In this document: positions 25,584 through 37,562 of the stretch, in pieces
How positions within the stretch are numbered: position 1 is the first letter of the stretch
Layout: each line of letters begins with the position of its first letter
NCBI GenBank assembly: GCA_001910725.1
Contig: MJGA01000001.1
Coordinates: forward strand, 992,001-1,056,000
Direction: 5' to 3'
Source of the DNA: Phanerodontia chrysosporium
Taxonomy: Eukaryota > Basidiomycota > Agaricomycetes > Polyporales > Phanerochaetaceae
Length of the DNA: 64,000 bases
Program-made: the position numbers and the translations under genes
The notes under the pieces: model-generated
Databases searched by the model: none
What the model saw: the letters and a program-made list of their open reading frames with translations, nothing else
What the model was told of the DNA's origin: nothing

Positions 25584-28500
25584 TCATGGGATATTGAGAC
25601 GCTGTGGACGACGATGAGCGGGAGACAAACAGAAGGTGGGGCAAAACGTACAGGTTTGAGAGCCTTGATCAATAGCCATTCCTCAGTCGAGACATCCTGC
25701 TTGAATGAGGCTTTGAGAACATCAATACTTTGCCGGGTGATGTGCGAATAGATCTCGTCCTTCTCGTCGAAATGACGGCCAAACATCTTCGCTGACTCGT
25801 AGACAGCATGTTCGATCTTCACAGCAACACCACCGCCGGCCTGTGACTTCTTGACTACGTCGAAAGATTTGTGGTTGATCTCCAACGAAGTCCTGGAATT
25901 GTGATGTGAGACAGGCCCCACGATGTACGAGAGCACCGATACTTACACCTTGCCCAGGTCAATGATCTCCTTCTTTTGCGTCTCAGGATCAACCTTCACA
26001 ACGCAAAGAGGCGTGCCGACACGGAGCGTGCCATCGAGAATATCGACACCAAGAATAATTGGATCACGCTTGGCGAAGCAGGCGATGGTCTTGAGACGGC
26101 AAGGCCAGACAGCCTGAGGCGCAGCGTCGCGTCTCTTGGCCTCCATAATCTCGGCGTTGTACGCAGTGAAGGCGTCGAACAAGTGGTAGATAATGTCAGC
26201 TAGGAGGCCCAGTTAGTACCGTTGCGCGTAAATGGCCTGTGAACGCAATGTACTTACCCTTGAAGAGCTTAATGCCCATCTCTTCCGCTAACCGTTCTGC
26301 CTCCTTGTCTACCGTGACATCGAAACAAAGAATGCAGGCGAGCTCCTTCGCCTTCTCCAACATCGTCGCAGCACGCATGACGTCCTTCTTGTGGACCGGA
26401 CCAATGTTGATGCCAGATACGGGAATCTTGCTGGACTTAAGGAAGTCGAGCAGCGCCTCCAACGATCCGAGAGTACTGGCTTGCACGCACACACCGCGAC
26501 CAGACTTGTCGATCGAGTTGAGCAAGGTAGTCAGGTCGGACATGACCTCGTCCATGAGCTCTTCCTCATCGTCATCAGGACCGACAACGAGTAGCCGTGA
26601 ACCAGCAATGGCCTTCTCAAGGTCGGGAGCCACGATCTTGACGCCGAGCGCGGCCTTGACTTCCTTGTGGTGCACGTACTGTGACTTGATGCGGAGTTCA
26701 CGGAGGGGCTGCGGTGTGAGCAATGCACGAACTTGTGTGACAATAGGTCCGTTCAGACCGCAAACAACGATCCTATCGCCTTCGTGCAAGATACCGTTCG
26801 AGAGGACGACGTCAATCGTAGTTCCGAGACCTTCGATGACCTTGACCTCGAGAACAGTACACTCGAGTTCCGAGAGATACATGAGCCTGTCGCTCATGCG
26901 CTGCTGGGTCAGGTTGACAAGCAACATGATCATGTCGGGGACACCCTCGCCGGTGATGGCGGAGGTAGGAACCAAGGAGACGTTCCGGGCGAAGTTCTTG
27001 TTCTCGTAGTAGAGGACGGCGTTGAGGCCCTGCTCAGCGAATGCTAGGATAGTCTTTTGCACACGGTCCTCGAATTCCCTCTGTACAGAGCGCTTCTGCT
27101 TCGCGAGAGAGCTGCGGAAGTCGTTGTCAGGAGTCGCCTCCCAACCATACATACGATCGATTTTGTTGAGGGCAACGATGAAAGGTGTTTTGCGATCCCT
27201 CAGAAGGCGAAGGGATTCGAGGGTTTGAGGCTCGAGACCGTGCTGCACGACGCTATTAGCAGGCGTGCAATATGATACATTAGACCCGAACTTACCATGA
27301 TGTCGACCACGAGAATAGCGATGTTACAGAGTGAGCTACCACGTGAACGCAAGTTTGTGAAGGATTCGTGACCAGGAGTGTCGATGATCAAGAGACCAGG
27401 AATCTTGTACTCCTGCTTCCCGTCCTTGTTGAGCACAGCAGTCTTCGTCTTGATCGCATCCACAGGGAAGTACGTAGCACCAATTTGTTGGGTGATACCT
27501 CCAGCCTCGCCCTCCTGGACGTTGGTTTGACGAATCTGAAAGAAGGTGATGAGTATTTGCAAACTAATCTATCGGAGGAAGGGAGCATACCTTGTCCAAC
27601 AACTTAGTCTTACCAGTATCGACGTGCCCAAGATACAGCAGATGGGGCTGCGCAGATTATCTTTGCTGCGGGCAGCGAGGGCAGCCTCGTGAGCCTGTTT
27701 GCGGCGTTCAGCAGCCTCAGCCTTACGCTGCGCAGCCATCCGCTGGGTCTTGGTCTGAACTTCGTCCGAGTCCGAGTCTGAATCCGAGTCGTCTGAGTCC
27801 GACTCTGATTCAGATGAATCAGATTCTTCAGAACTCGACTCCTCTTCCTTTGTCTGCTGCTTCGGTGCGGCCTTAGCGGGAGCAGACTTGGCGGAACCAG
27901 CCTTTGCGGGCGCAGCCTTAGCAGAAGCAGCCTGCCCGTTAGAAGGCTTAGCGGCTGCCTTCGGTTCGGGTGCAGTGGCCTTCGAAGCGCCGTTCGCTAG
28001 AGAGTGAATGAGCAACAGCATCTAGAGCATGCTAGGTGGAACACGCACAAGCAGGCTTGGGAGCGGCTTCTCCTCTTCCTCCTCATCGCTGCTGGCGTCC
28101 CAAGAGTCCTTAACTCCTTCCGCAGGCTTGGCACTCTCCTCGTCGCTGCTAGCGTCCCATTCATCCTTCACACCCTCGACTTCGGCGCTTCCTCTGTGGG
28201 AGAGGGAGCAGAAACTGATTCCGCGGCCGGTGGGGTGGCTTCACGAACAGGTGAAGGGGTACGCGTGGTAGGGGTGCTGTCAGTAGCGGCCTTCTCTGTC
28301 GGCTTCTTCTTGCGATTGCCATAGACGACCTTCTTCGGAGCCTGGCCAGCATTTTGCTGCTGAAGACCCTCAACAACAACACCGGAAGCGAGGAGTGCCT
28401 GCTTGCGAAGTTCTGCGGCCGCTGCTCTTCCTTCTGCTTCTTCGTGAGAAGTCGACCTTCCTTCTTCGCCTGCTCGCGCTTGGCCTGAGGGCGAAGCGTG

Positions 28501-29773
28501 AGCTCCCTAGATGCACCTCAGGCACTAAAGGAACATACCTTCTCTTTCTCCTTCCGCCTCTGCTTCTCTTCCTCCTTCTTCCGAGCCTCCTCTTCGGCTT
28601 TCCGCTCCTCCTCCTCAATACGCTTACGCTCTTCCTCTTCTCTCCGCCTGGCCTCCTCCTCCAGACGTTTCTTCTCTTCCATCAATGCCTTCAGCGCACT
28701 GATTCCTGCAGGTCCCTTCTTCTTAGCAGGGGCAGGCGCGGCAGCCTCCTCCTCCTTCTTAGCTTTCTTCTTCTTTTTCTTCTTTGCTGCAGCGGAACCA
28801 CCACCAGCGCCCTCGCCCTCGCCCTCCTCATCCTCCTCATCTTGCTTGTTGGCGGGTTCGGCCGCAGCCGGTGCTGGAGTGGGCTCAGGACCGGGCGTAG
28901 CTTCCCTCGACTCACCCTCGTTGGCCTTCTTCGCAGCGGCTTGTGCCTTCTTCTTGGCCTATTCGAGACACGGTGCATCAGTCACTACTTAGCTGGAGCA
29001 ATATCATGACACGAACCTTTTCACGCTCCTTCTTCAATTTCTCTTTCTCTTTCTTGGACAATAGCTTCGGCCCAGTATCATCTTCTCCTTCGGCTTGCGC
29101 AGTGTCCTGGGAAGCTGATCTTTCTATCGGAGTCGCGGGCGCAGGAGAAGCTAAGGAGGGAATTAGTACGGATACCAACCATAACCTTCGGCGTAGATGT
29201 ACTATACCTTGGCGTTCGTCGTCCTCTGCCTCCTCGTCGGCCTTGCCCTTCTTGCCCTTGCCCTTCTTACCCTTCTTGCCTTTCACTGGGCCCCATTCCT
29301 CGTCAGCCAAGTCATCGGCAGTCACCTCTACAGGCTTTTTGGACTCTGCGACTGCGACCTCCTCGGGATCTTCTAACGGTGGATCTTCAGCCTTCTTGGC
29401 CTTCTTCTTGTCCTTTTTGCCCTTCGTGGTGGATGCTTTGATAACGGACTGATGGCAATGTTAGCTTCTGCTTGCAAAGCGACTGCATAGTGAATATACC
29501 ATCAAACCGCCAAAGTCTTCCTCTTCTTCCTCCGCCGCCGGCTCCTCGAGTCCTAGGGCGGCGAAAGCTGAGAAGCCCGGCTTGCTTTTGGTTTGAGGAA
29601 CGTAGTCATCGTCATCAGCTGCGGCAGCTAGGTTGTTGCCTGCAACCGAAGTACCCGCAGTCTCCCTGAGGAGATCGTGAATGAGCACACTACAGCGCGT
29701 AGGACGGTTTCGCGTACCAGAAGTCGTCGTCATCCTGCTTTTTGCCCTTCTTGCCCTTGTTTTTGGGTGCCAT
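25584..29773 (-). CDS. FUN12: Translation initiation factor eIF5B
   Basis: Ribosome-dependent GTPase that joins the 60S subunit to the 48S complex with Met-tRNAi. Start [19 protein letters not shown] at 29773. The long N-terminal region is acidic and lysine-rich, including an E/R/K helix and an SDSD repeat. The G domain has G1 [12 protein letters not shown], the QQIGATYFP switch, IDTPGH (G3) and NKID (G4). Domains II-IV follow ([33 protein letters not shown]). The last intron joins LKP to RLNIP, TGA at 25584..25586. Four places need one additional base to keep the frame: about 27626 (inside G1), 28064, 28177 and 28421. In each, the protein on both sides is conserved or clearly continuous, so I take these as sequence errors in a working gene. 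Confidence 0.93.
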
Positions 29774-30017
29774 TTTGTATAATCCAACTGCACAGGGAGT
29801 GGTGGCAGGCAACTAGAGGCCCTATCGAGGCAAAGGAAAGGGGAGAGTCGAGCGGGATGGGGGTACAGGACCAAAATCGCTTTGGCTTACGGCAAGCACT
29901 TTGCCCGCGCCGCATCATTAATTAAGCGCGCTTTGATAAGCGCCGAATCGCGTGGCGGCAGAGTTGAAGGAGGTCCCTGGCTATAGCCATTGCTTGTCGC
30001 TGACCCTCCGCGCAACC
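29774..30017. promoter_or_regulatory. Bidirectional promoter (eIF5B / ARL2)
   Basis: 244 bp between divergent start codons. It includes TTAATTAAG near 29919-29927. No TATA box was seen. Shared promoter use is inferred from the geometry. Confidence 0.4.
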
Positions 30018-30939
30018 ATGGGTCTTTTGACGATCATCCGGAAAAATAGGCAAAAGGAGAAAGAAATGCGTATTCTTTTCTTGTAAGGACTACAGACGCT
30101 ACTGAAAGCAATGCTACTGAAAGCGTCAGAGGCTTAGATAATGCAGGGAAGACGACCATCTTGAAGAAGCTCAACGGTGAAGACATCAGGGAGGTCAGTC
30201 CCACCCTTGGCTTTAATATCAGAACCTTTATGCATGGAAAGTCCGTTGATACCTCTACTTTCTTCTGCCACTCCGTGTTAACGCGCCCATCACAAGGTAC
30301 ACACTCAACGTCTGTCAGTGTGGCGTATGCGTTCTCTTCGCCTACCTCTCCTCATAACCTATATTCAGGGGATGTCGGAGGCCAACGTACACTACGACCT
30401 TACTGGAGAAATTATTTCGAACAAACCGATGCGATTGTCTGGGTGGTTGACTCCGTCGACCGTATGCGTATGGACGACTGCAAGGAAGAACTTCACAGCC
30501 TCTTGCTCGAGGATGTCAGCCTTCCCACTTTTCATCAGATCGAATGCTATTGACGAGTATACAGAGGCTAGCTGGGGCGTCTCTCCTGATTTTCGCAAAT
30601 AAACAAGATATACACGGCTCTATGTCGACGACCGAGATAAGAGACGTAAGCAGATCTGGTTCCCCAGTGGCTCGCCCGGCTGTACTGAAGGAATGTCTCC
30701 AGGCTCTGGACTTACTTTCTATCAAGTCACATAACTGGAAGATAATGTCCTGCAGTGCGGTTACTGGGAACAACCTGGTTGAGGGACTTGATTGGGTGGT
30801 CGATGACGTCGCACAAAGGATCTACTATAGTGCTACGCGTCCCAGTGTATCCTCAGTGGCCACCACTCGGGAACCAGAGGGCTATAGCGTGCGCAATTTT
30901 TTCCAATGGTCAAACTCCAGTCGCTCATGTGATCTTTAG
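30018..30939 (+). CDS. ARL2: ARF-like GTPase ARL2 (tubulin folding)
   Basis: Small GTPase that works with tubulin cofactors in microtubule biogenesis (yeast CIN4, fission yeast Alp41). Start [20 protein letters not shown], with Gly2 as in ARF proteins. The first intron splits the codon before [14 protein letters not shown] (P-loop). [10 protein letters not shown] is switch [21 protein letters not shown] is switch [14 protein letters not shown] follows, and IFANKQD is the NKxD base-recognition motif. CSAVTGNNL is the SAx motif. The core ends [21 protein letters not shown]2 usually stops about there, so the extra 30 residues up to the TAG at 30939 may be an unspliced intron or a lineage-specific tail. 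About six exons. Confidence 0.88.
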
Positions 30940-31909
30940 AGAAACAACTCGTGAAGGACTTGAGGCAGAAAGAGGCTCCCGTGCTTGCTCCATTACGATA
31001 CGATGCTCCGTAGAAGCGATAGGAGACACATGGTGCTCTAGGGAAAGCTCGCTCTCTTACCACGTTTTGTGTCCGGCCAACCTGCAGGCCCGTATACAGC
31101 CGTACGAGCCGGTGACGTGCAGTAGAATTTGATGATAACAGGCATGGCCGACGCTCGCTGCCGGTACCTTCGAACACACATAGGCTTTTTGAAAAAGGTG
31201 ACATCCCCATCAGAGCTTGTCTGCGTTCTGTGCTGTCTCCGTGTCGTGGATCCAGGCTTGTCCGGACCACGATGCGTGCTTCGATAATTCAGCCCTGGCG
31301 CAGACCTGCTTCCAATCTGTGGACGATGCAGAGTCCCCCGCACGTTCCATGTCAGGCACCCGCTCCAATAGCGCCATCCGAGACCGCAGTGTCGAACGGT
31401 GGTAAAAATCCCCTCGCTGAGGCAGAACCCTTCGCCGCACAGGGAAAGGACGGACATAGAGGAGGTCCAACGGGAACCAGAGCGCCACGCTAGGCCGTGC
31501 TGGACTCTCTGGTCCGCACGTCAGTGCGAACTTAAGCCTCGTTTCGCCTGTCTCGCTTGTTTCTGGTGATAAAGTTGAGGGATGTCCCGCTCTATCAAAG
31601 CCTGTCGACCCTAGGGAAAGACTTGCTCATTCGATACTGATTGGATCCCGTCCAGGTCGGTTGAGGGCATTGGAGGCTATTTCTCTCTATACCTCTTGGT
31701 GAACTGCACCCGACGCAGCATTGTAAAGTTCAGGCCCGGCAAACCGTTTGAGAAGGGTGGCGTTTGATTTGTGTCAAGAGGTGTATTCTATTGCGGGTAT
31801 CTGCAGTATCTATGGTGTATCTCTCTCATATTGTACAGGGCCGTTCTGTGGACAAAGGCCACATGGAATGTGCATCGGTATCGTCAGCAGAGTACCCGGT
31901 TCTCCCCGC
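30940..31909. other. Gene-free stretch between ARL2 and the CFA synthase
   Basis: About 970 bp between convergent genes. Short open frames (for example 31230-31493 and 31210-31488) overlap on opposite strands and match nothing I know. No repeats or structured RNA seen. It is long for a convergent gap in this window. Confidence 0.35.
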
Positions 31910-33884
31910 TCAACAGGACAGGCGTGCAACTGGCGGATGCGCGTCCGGAGACTTTTCGTGGACGTAAGAGTGACAATCATGCAATCGGCGGGTCGTCCTT
32001 TGGGGATGTGTGAGTACGAACGGCTGCTGAGACCTGGGGTGAGAACATACCGCTCGTGTGAATGTCAGCATATGACAAGTGATGTAACCCCTCGCGAAGC
32101 CTTCCCCTGCGTAAGCGAAGAGGTACTCCCATTTGCGCTTGAACATCGCAAATTCGGCAGCATTCTGCAATGCTGGGATCTCTCTCGCGACGACTTCCTG
32201 TCGGAGGTTGGCTTCGAGCCGCCGACCCCAGGTACGGAGAGTGCGGGGATAGTCTGTCGACCGCTCAGCGCTGTCACTGGAATGACATAGAAAGACGCTT
32301 ACGAGCTGCGTGATTCTCAACACTCTCGAGGGTGAAGCGACCCCGCGACGATGTTTGTACTGCCTGCACCAATATAGTCGCGGACGGTAGGCAGGAGTTC
32401 GGCCACATGTATTTACGCATGAAGTCTTCCGCCCTGCATTTATTCAGTAACGATGACATGAAGACGGTAGACATGTGACACCTACTGATAGGCTGTATAC
32501 CGGCCTTCTGGAAAGGTGGACGAACTGACCACAACGGTTGCATTGTTCGGCTTTAGGGCAAAGTCCACCAGCTTGAAGTAATGGCCGTAATGCTATTTGC
32601 GCCTTCAGTGCCTCAATTCTGTCACCGGGGGCATTGCGCAACTCACTTGAGAGCCGACGTGTTCGAGCATTTCAATGCTGATGAAAGCGTCGAAGGCATG
32701 TTCGAATTCTGCGGGAATATCCCGATAATCCATCAGGTGGATGCGGACGCGCCCCTCGAGACCCGCTGCTCGTATGCGCTTTTCGGCGAGTTTCTTCTGT
32801 TCGATGGAAAGCGTCAGGCTGTCGACCTCGCAGCCGAACGTGCGCGCGGCCTTGTCACGACATGAATGATCAGCAGACCATGCACGCCAGGATAAGCTAC
32901 CGTACCTCAATGGCCAAGCCTCCCCATCCTGACCCAAACTCAAGGATTCGATGCCCTGGCCGCACCCGTGCTTTCTTCAAGACGTGGCGGATCTTTCGCA
33001 ATTGCGCGACCTCGAGGTCCCTGGGGGTAGATCCTCCAAGAAGGTCTCCATTCACGCCACCCTCTTCGGGTCCCCATAGGGCGCAAGAATACATCATCTC
33101 CTCACTCAGGAATGCCTGTACAGCCCCCGGTGTCAGCATGACCTAGGCTCGCCGACGTCAGGACGATCGCACCTTGAACAGCTCGTTTGATTGATCGTAG
33201 CTGGCCATGGCATTTAAGCGGGCTTGAGACCGGGTCTGGCCGAGAAGTGCGTTCGATACGCCCGAGATGATTGAATAGGCTTGGCCGAATGTGCCAGACA
33301 ATGAAACCATCTCAGACTGGTTGTCAAGCCAAAGCTGCCGAAATGTAAGCTAAAGTTCTCGTGGTTTTCATTGAATTGACATACATCCATGGCACCCTTG
33401 AGGTCGTCCACGTCAACGGCGCCGACCATGTATGCTTCACTGACTGTGAAGAAGACGTGAGCTGTCGCACTCGTGGAACTCCGATAAGGACATACATCCA
33501 AGGTCGCCCGACCTGTCAATTGCGACTTAATTAGCCGGGTCGAGCGATCGTCTTGGTGGTACGTACAGGAATACTTTCAGCCAGAACTCATCGTGATTGA
33601 CGTGCATCCGTACTGTGGTCCCTGACTTGGACTTGCGGCCGTACTCATAGGTACCGCTGGCATCCTCGATGCAGAGGTGACCCTTCTTGATGGCCTTCGA
33701 TAGGAAGGCCTGTATAGATGACCTCGCTGCATGGCTGTGAGAGGGCGAACAGAAGCAGCAGAAGAGTTCGCTCACCGAAGCGAGCGAGCCATTCGCGGGG
33801 TGATGGAACGGAGAGCGTGAAGTACGAGCTCGAGTTGGGCCGATGATAGTTTGGCGGCAAGGTCAGAGTGTACGAGGACGACAT
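31910..33884 (-). CDS. Cyclopropane-fatty-acyl-phospholipid synthase (CFA synthase)
   Basis: SAM-dependent enzyme that methylenates a double bond in phospholipid acyl chains. Start MSSSYTLTLPPNYHRPNSSS at 33884. The N-terminal domain has FLSKAIKKGHLCIEDASGTY and MHVNHDEFWLKVFL. The methyltransferase domain has the SAM-binding loop ILEFGSGWGGLAIE, then DSLTLSIEQKKLAEKRI, DYRDIPAEFEHAFDAFISIE and MLEHVGSQ. The final part contains FALKPNNATVVVSSS and, after splicing, HYPRTLRTWGRRLEANL, FKRKWEYLFAYAGEGFARGY and ITCHMLTFTRA. About nine introns. The exact 3' end is uncertain: the open frame runs to 31910, but a donor right after TFTRA (about 32050) suggests one more short exon. A TATA box lies upstream. 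Confidence 0.87.
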
Positions 33885-33946
33885 TTTGAGGGAGTTGAAG
33901 GGGGACTACGGAGGATTGGGGTGGACGAGTCGACGCGTATCGAATC

Positions 33947-33953
33947 TTTTATA
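33947..33953 (-). promoter_or_regulatory. TATA box of the CFA synthase gene
   Basis: TATAAAA on the minus strand about 65 bp upstream of the ATG at 33884. Good spacing for a core promoter; it suggests regulated rather than constitutive expression. Confidence 0.5.
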
Positions 33954-35832
33954 CCTTGCACGAAGCAGTGAGAACCCGTATCTGATGCATACGGCAGGCA
34001 CGATTTCTGTATTCGAGGCACGCTGAAAGTGGCTATCCGGGGCATGAGTACATGAATAGCGGTTGAGACGCGTGGAGGAGCTTCGGTCGGGAGGCAATGA
34101 ACCGCAAGAGAGGCTCTGGTATCCGAGTCGGTCTCCGTGCCATGGGAGCCCGCCGTACGACACGGTGCGGAGCGGTTCTCATAAACCGCGCGAGGAAACA
34201 GAAGAACCGTGAGCGGCACGTCGGATGCAGGAGAAAGCTCCCTCGGTGGCTGTCGCCAGGGGATGACATCGGTTTGTTCTCAGGTAGAGAAATTGGAATA
34301 GAGGTTGATGGGATCCGCCTTGAGTTCGGGAAGAGAGAAGTGAGGGAGACATCGCAGCGCAAGGATTGATTAGGAAGAGTCGTCGGCTATAGTACGACAG
34401 CCGAAGAAGTTTGGGCCGGCATGAGAGAGGCGGATGACAGACCCTGAGATGGTGGATCTGTGTCCACCGTTTGAGCGAAGTAGCGTTAAGACCTCACGGT
34501 GTCGAGGTGAGCAAGATGCGTACAAGAAGCTCCGGATGATATCCGCTCCCCGTCCCAAAAGCACACGAGACGATGCCGGCGGGTCCTCGAGCCCTTGGTG
34601 GGTAGACAGCAGCCACGGCGGTCCCTGGGGTCTCTGATCGCACGCTTTTGGCAATCACTTTGTGGCGTCCTCAGCCGGTTCCCACGCGACCGTCGCCAGC
34701 GATTGTGTTTGGCCACGCGTTTGCAGGAAGAGGACTTACCAATGTACCCTCCTCCGTATAGTCAGCCACTACGTCATACGCGCGTCGTCCCCGTGCACCT
34801 CTCGGGTCTTGATCACCCCTCTGGATCCTCTGCCACGGGGAGCCTGGCACTGAGTGCGACGCGCAAAGCTGTTTGCTCACGCTCGCACGCCGGGCACAGG
34901 TCCCAAGAGAATGGCTACCGAACGTGTGCCAATTGTACAGAGGCCCTTCGAACCGTACCACGTTTTAGGCAAGCACAGCTATCACAGATTGCCTGGGGAA
35001 ACCAGATCCGCACCTACCTCGAGCTGATCTCACGACCTAATCACATCAGAAGCAGCCAGCTGGACGGCAACTTGCTGCTAGTAACGGGCATCCTCTAGGA
35101 GCAATACGGGGTTCCGCGTGAGCACTGCCGCTCGCCGCCCCGAAACCAAGTTCCCAGACGATAAATGGCCGGCAGCACGCGAGGCAGCCCGTGGGAAGTG
35201 CTGCCACATCCGGGTCTATGTCGTGTGGATCCCAGCACGAAGTGAGTATCGCGGATGTAGTCTGCTCAGCTGGCTTCCCGTTCGCAAAGTGATTGTGTAG
35301 AGCCAGCTACTCGGAGATGTGCATTGAACAAACTTGACACTCTTGCGCTGGGCTAAAGAGTCCGAGTTCGTTCAACACCAAAGAGAAACACAGCACAATG
35401 TTTGATACTACAGCTAGAGCGATACACATGGGCCGCCTCCGGTAACGTAATGGACGCAATAGCACCACCCTATAGAAGACTGGCTGTAGGGTCTGTGGCA
35501 TCAGAATCCACTGGGTGTAGATCGGCAAGTAGGGAGGCCACGTTCATGTCTAGCTGTCAATGTCCTCGTCTATCTCTCTCACAGTCTTCGAGCAGCGTCC
35601 CACGGGTCAATCGAGGCCTCGAGCCGTCACTCTGCTCTGAGATCACCCTGCTTTGCACGTCAATCTGGCTCACCCTGGATCGAAAAACTACCGCGCTCGC
35701 GGCAGGTGGTGCGAGAAAAGACAAAGAAAACGGTTTCCTTATCGGCATCTAGCCATACGGAGGTCCTGGAAAGGTCCATACACGAGGTGTCCCGGCAAGC
35801 ACCCAGTTGCGAACGCGAGCACAAGTTCGGGC
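33954..35832. other. Long gene-free stretch
   Basis: About 1.9 kb between the CFA synthase promoter and the 3' end of the glycosyltransferase. Open frames on both strands (for example 34595-35098 plus, 34671-34961 minus) carry no recognisable domain and do not connect by splicing. I cannot say whether it contains a decayed gene, a non-coding transcript or a young orphan gene. Confidence 0.35.
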
Positions 35833-37562
35833 CTACATGTCTGCCAGCAATCTCCTGACAACCTCCTCGTTGGCACGCCACAGCCGCTCTTTGTACCGTC
35901 GCAAATCCGACGGATCCCGCACCCACCCTCTGCGTAGCATGTCCCGGACGTCGCTGACCAGCGCACCGACCGGCAAGGCAGGGCCCGCCGCGCCGTCCGC
36001 CTCTTGCTCCACGATGTACCTCATGCTGTGGCTGCGCAGAGCCAGGAGAGCCTGCACCTCGGATATTGCCGCGGGCCGCGTGACCACCGCCCGGTCGTCG
36101 TCGATATACCCGTACGCGGCGCGCATACGCCGTGTCGCGAGGATGGGCACCTGGAGAACAATGAGGGCCTCCGCAGATCCCCCTAAGGACTCGGTACGCA
36201 CGTCTAGCTCGACCGCCATCGCGACTGTGGAACTCGCCTGATGCTCATAGTCTGGAACGGTCGAAGAATCAGCGCGAAGCACTCGGCAATAGGCTCCAAG
36301 GACTCACAGCCGTTGTCAGCAAAGGCGGGTACCACGATGTCCATTCCGGCTATGAGACTGTAGAAGTCGGCGTAGTCTAGCCCACGGTGGACGCTGACCA
36401 CGTTGATCAGCTCCTCCGGGACCTCTAGAGATCCAGATCCCACCAGCGCAAGCTCGAACGGCGGATCTAAAGACTCATGATTGGGAACGAAGGAAGGATG
36501 ATCGCCGCGCGGATGGTATCCCCAGATTTTAGGGTTTCCTATGCGCGTGTCGTCAGATAGACTTGGGGAGCAGCATGTGGCGGATCTCACTCTGCAACGA
36601 ATTGATTAATTGATCGAAGAAGTTATGGTAGTCGCGTCTCGAGGCATCAAAGGAGCCTTGAATGACTGCACGCGAGAGAGACCGGTTTGCGGGCTTGACA
36701 GGAAGATTGGGAACATCCAGGACAGGTATGTGCATGTCAACGGAGATGTACTCTTGGCCTCCGTCCACAAGCGTCTCTGCGGTCGACGCAAACATACCGA
36801 GGTAGGACTTGCTGACACTTGCAAAACGCCGCTCAGATTCATCGACGCAAGACGTACCATGCCACTCACTGTTCGCCGAGGGTCACGATGCGAAGAGCTT
36901 CTCGGCGAGACCAGTGTACGATGTTGTGGTGCCAACGCGTGTCCTGTACGTTGTGGACCATACAAATTAATTTGAACTTCTCTCCTGGGGACCGCAGGTC
37001 CCATTCCTCGAGCAGCGCAGCGTGTACCTCGTTCAGACTAGTATCGAGATGAGCAGACGTATAATGAGCTGTGTGTAGTTACGTACTCGATTTCGCATGT
37101 TCCGAGGACGACTACGTCAACAGTCGGATTCTTTTGGATGAAAGACACCAGCTCCGCGGGCTCCCGCCGCACGCCATCGTAGAGGCCGTACTCCTGAACG
37201 ATGTTCTCAAATCCATAATAGAAAGGGGCCGCGAATACGTCTATCTGAGCTCCGGAGACCTGCGCGAGCACACGCTTGAGAGTCCAAGCAAGGGTCATGT
37301 ACACATCGAAATGGAATGCAAAGAACGATGCTATTACGACGTGTTTGCGCCGAGGCGATGGGATTGCAGGTGGTTGAGAGTCTCCAACGGCCGTACTGTC
37401 GAACGGTGGATGGCAGCCTTCTGCGCCTAGCATGCGCGCAGAGGGCGACACGTCGATGAGTCGGTCCCACTCGACCTGAAGAAGGATGAATGTCGACAGA
37501 AATACGAGGATAAGGAAGAGAGGGCATCCCCAGGCGAGCGAGCGACGGGTGGCGACGACCAT
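35833..37562 (-). CDS. Type II membrane glycosyltransferase-like protein (GT-B fold suspected)
   Basis: Probable Golgi glycosyltransferase of a basidiomycete family I know only from its architecture. Start MVVATRRSLAWGCPLFLILV: a short cytosolic N-terminus and one membrane anchor (LFLILVFLSTFILLQVEW), the type II layout. The luminal domain begins HVVIASFFAFHFDVYMTLAW. Later come LICMVHNVQDTRWHH, WGYHPRGDHPSF, FELALVGSGSLEVPEELINV, DYADFYSLIAGMDIVVPAFA and, after splicing, NGYYEHQASSTVAMAVEL. The last two resemble the nucleotide-sugar binding half of GT-B enzymes (GT1/GT4 style E-x-QASS). Five exons: donors near 37090, 36910, 36590 and 36310 all keep the frame. Ends VVRRLLADM. Donor and acceptor sugars unknown. 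Confidence 0.65.

Noticed and set aside
27600..28450. Programmed ribosomal frameshifting in eIF5B
   Set aside because: Four separate sites without shared slippery sequence or conserved structure; base loss in sequencing explains them more simply.
36540..36595. Frameshift in the membrane glycosyltransferase
   Set aside because: A normal 52-nt GT-AG intron joins NSLQ to RNPKIWGYH in frame, so nothing is broken.
36004..36975. Plus-strand frames over the membrane glycosyltransferase
   Set aside because: Minus-strand exons splice into one continuous protein with domain-like motifs; the plus-strand frames do not.
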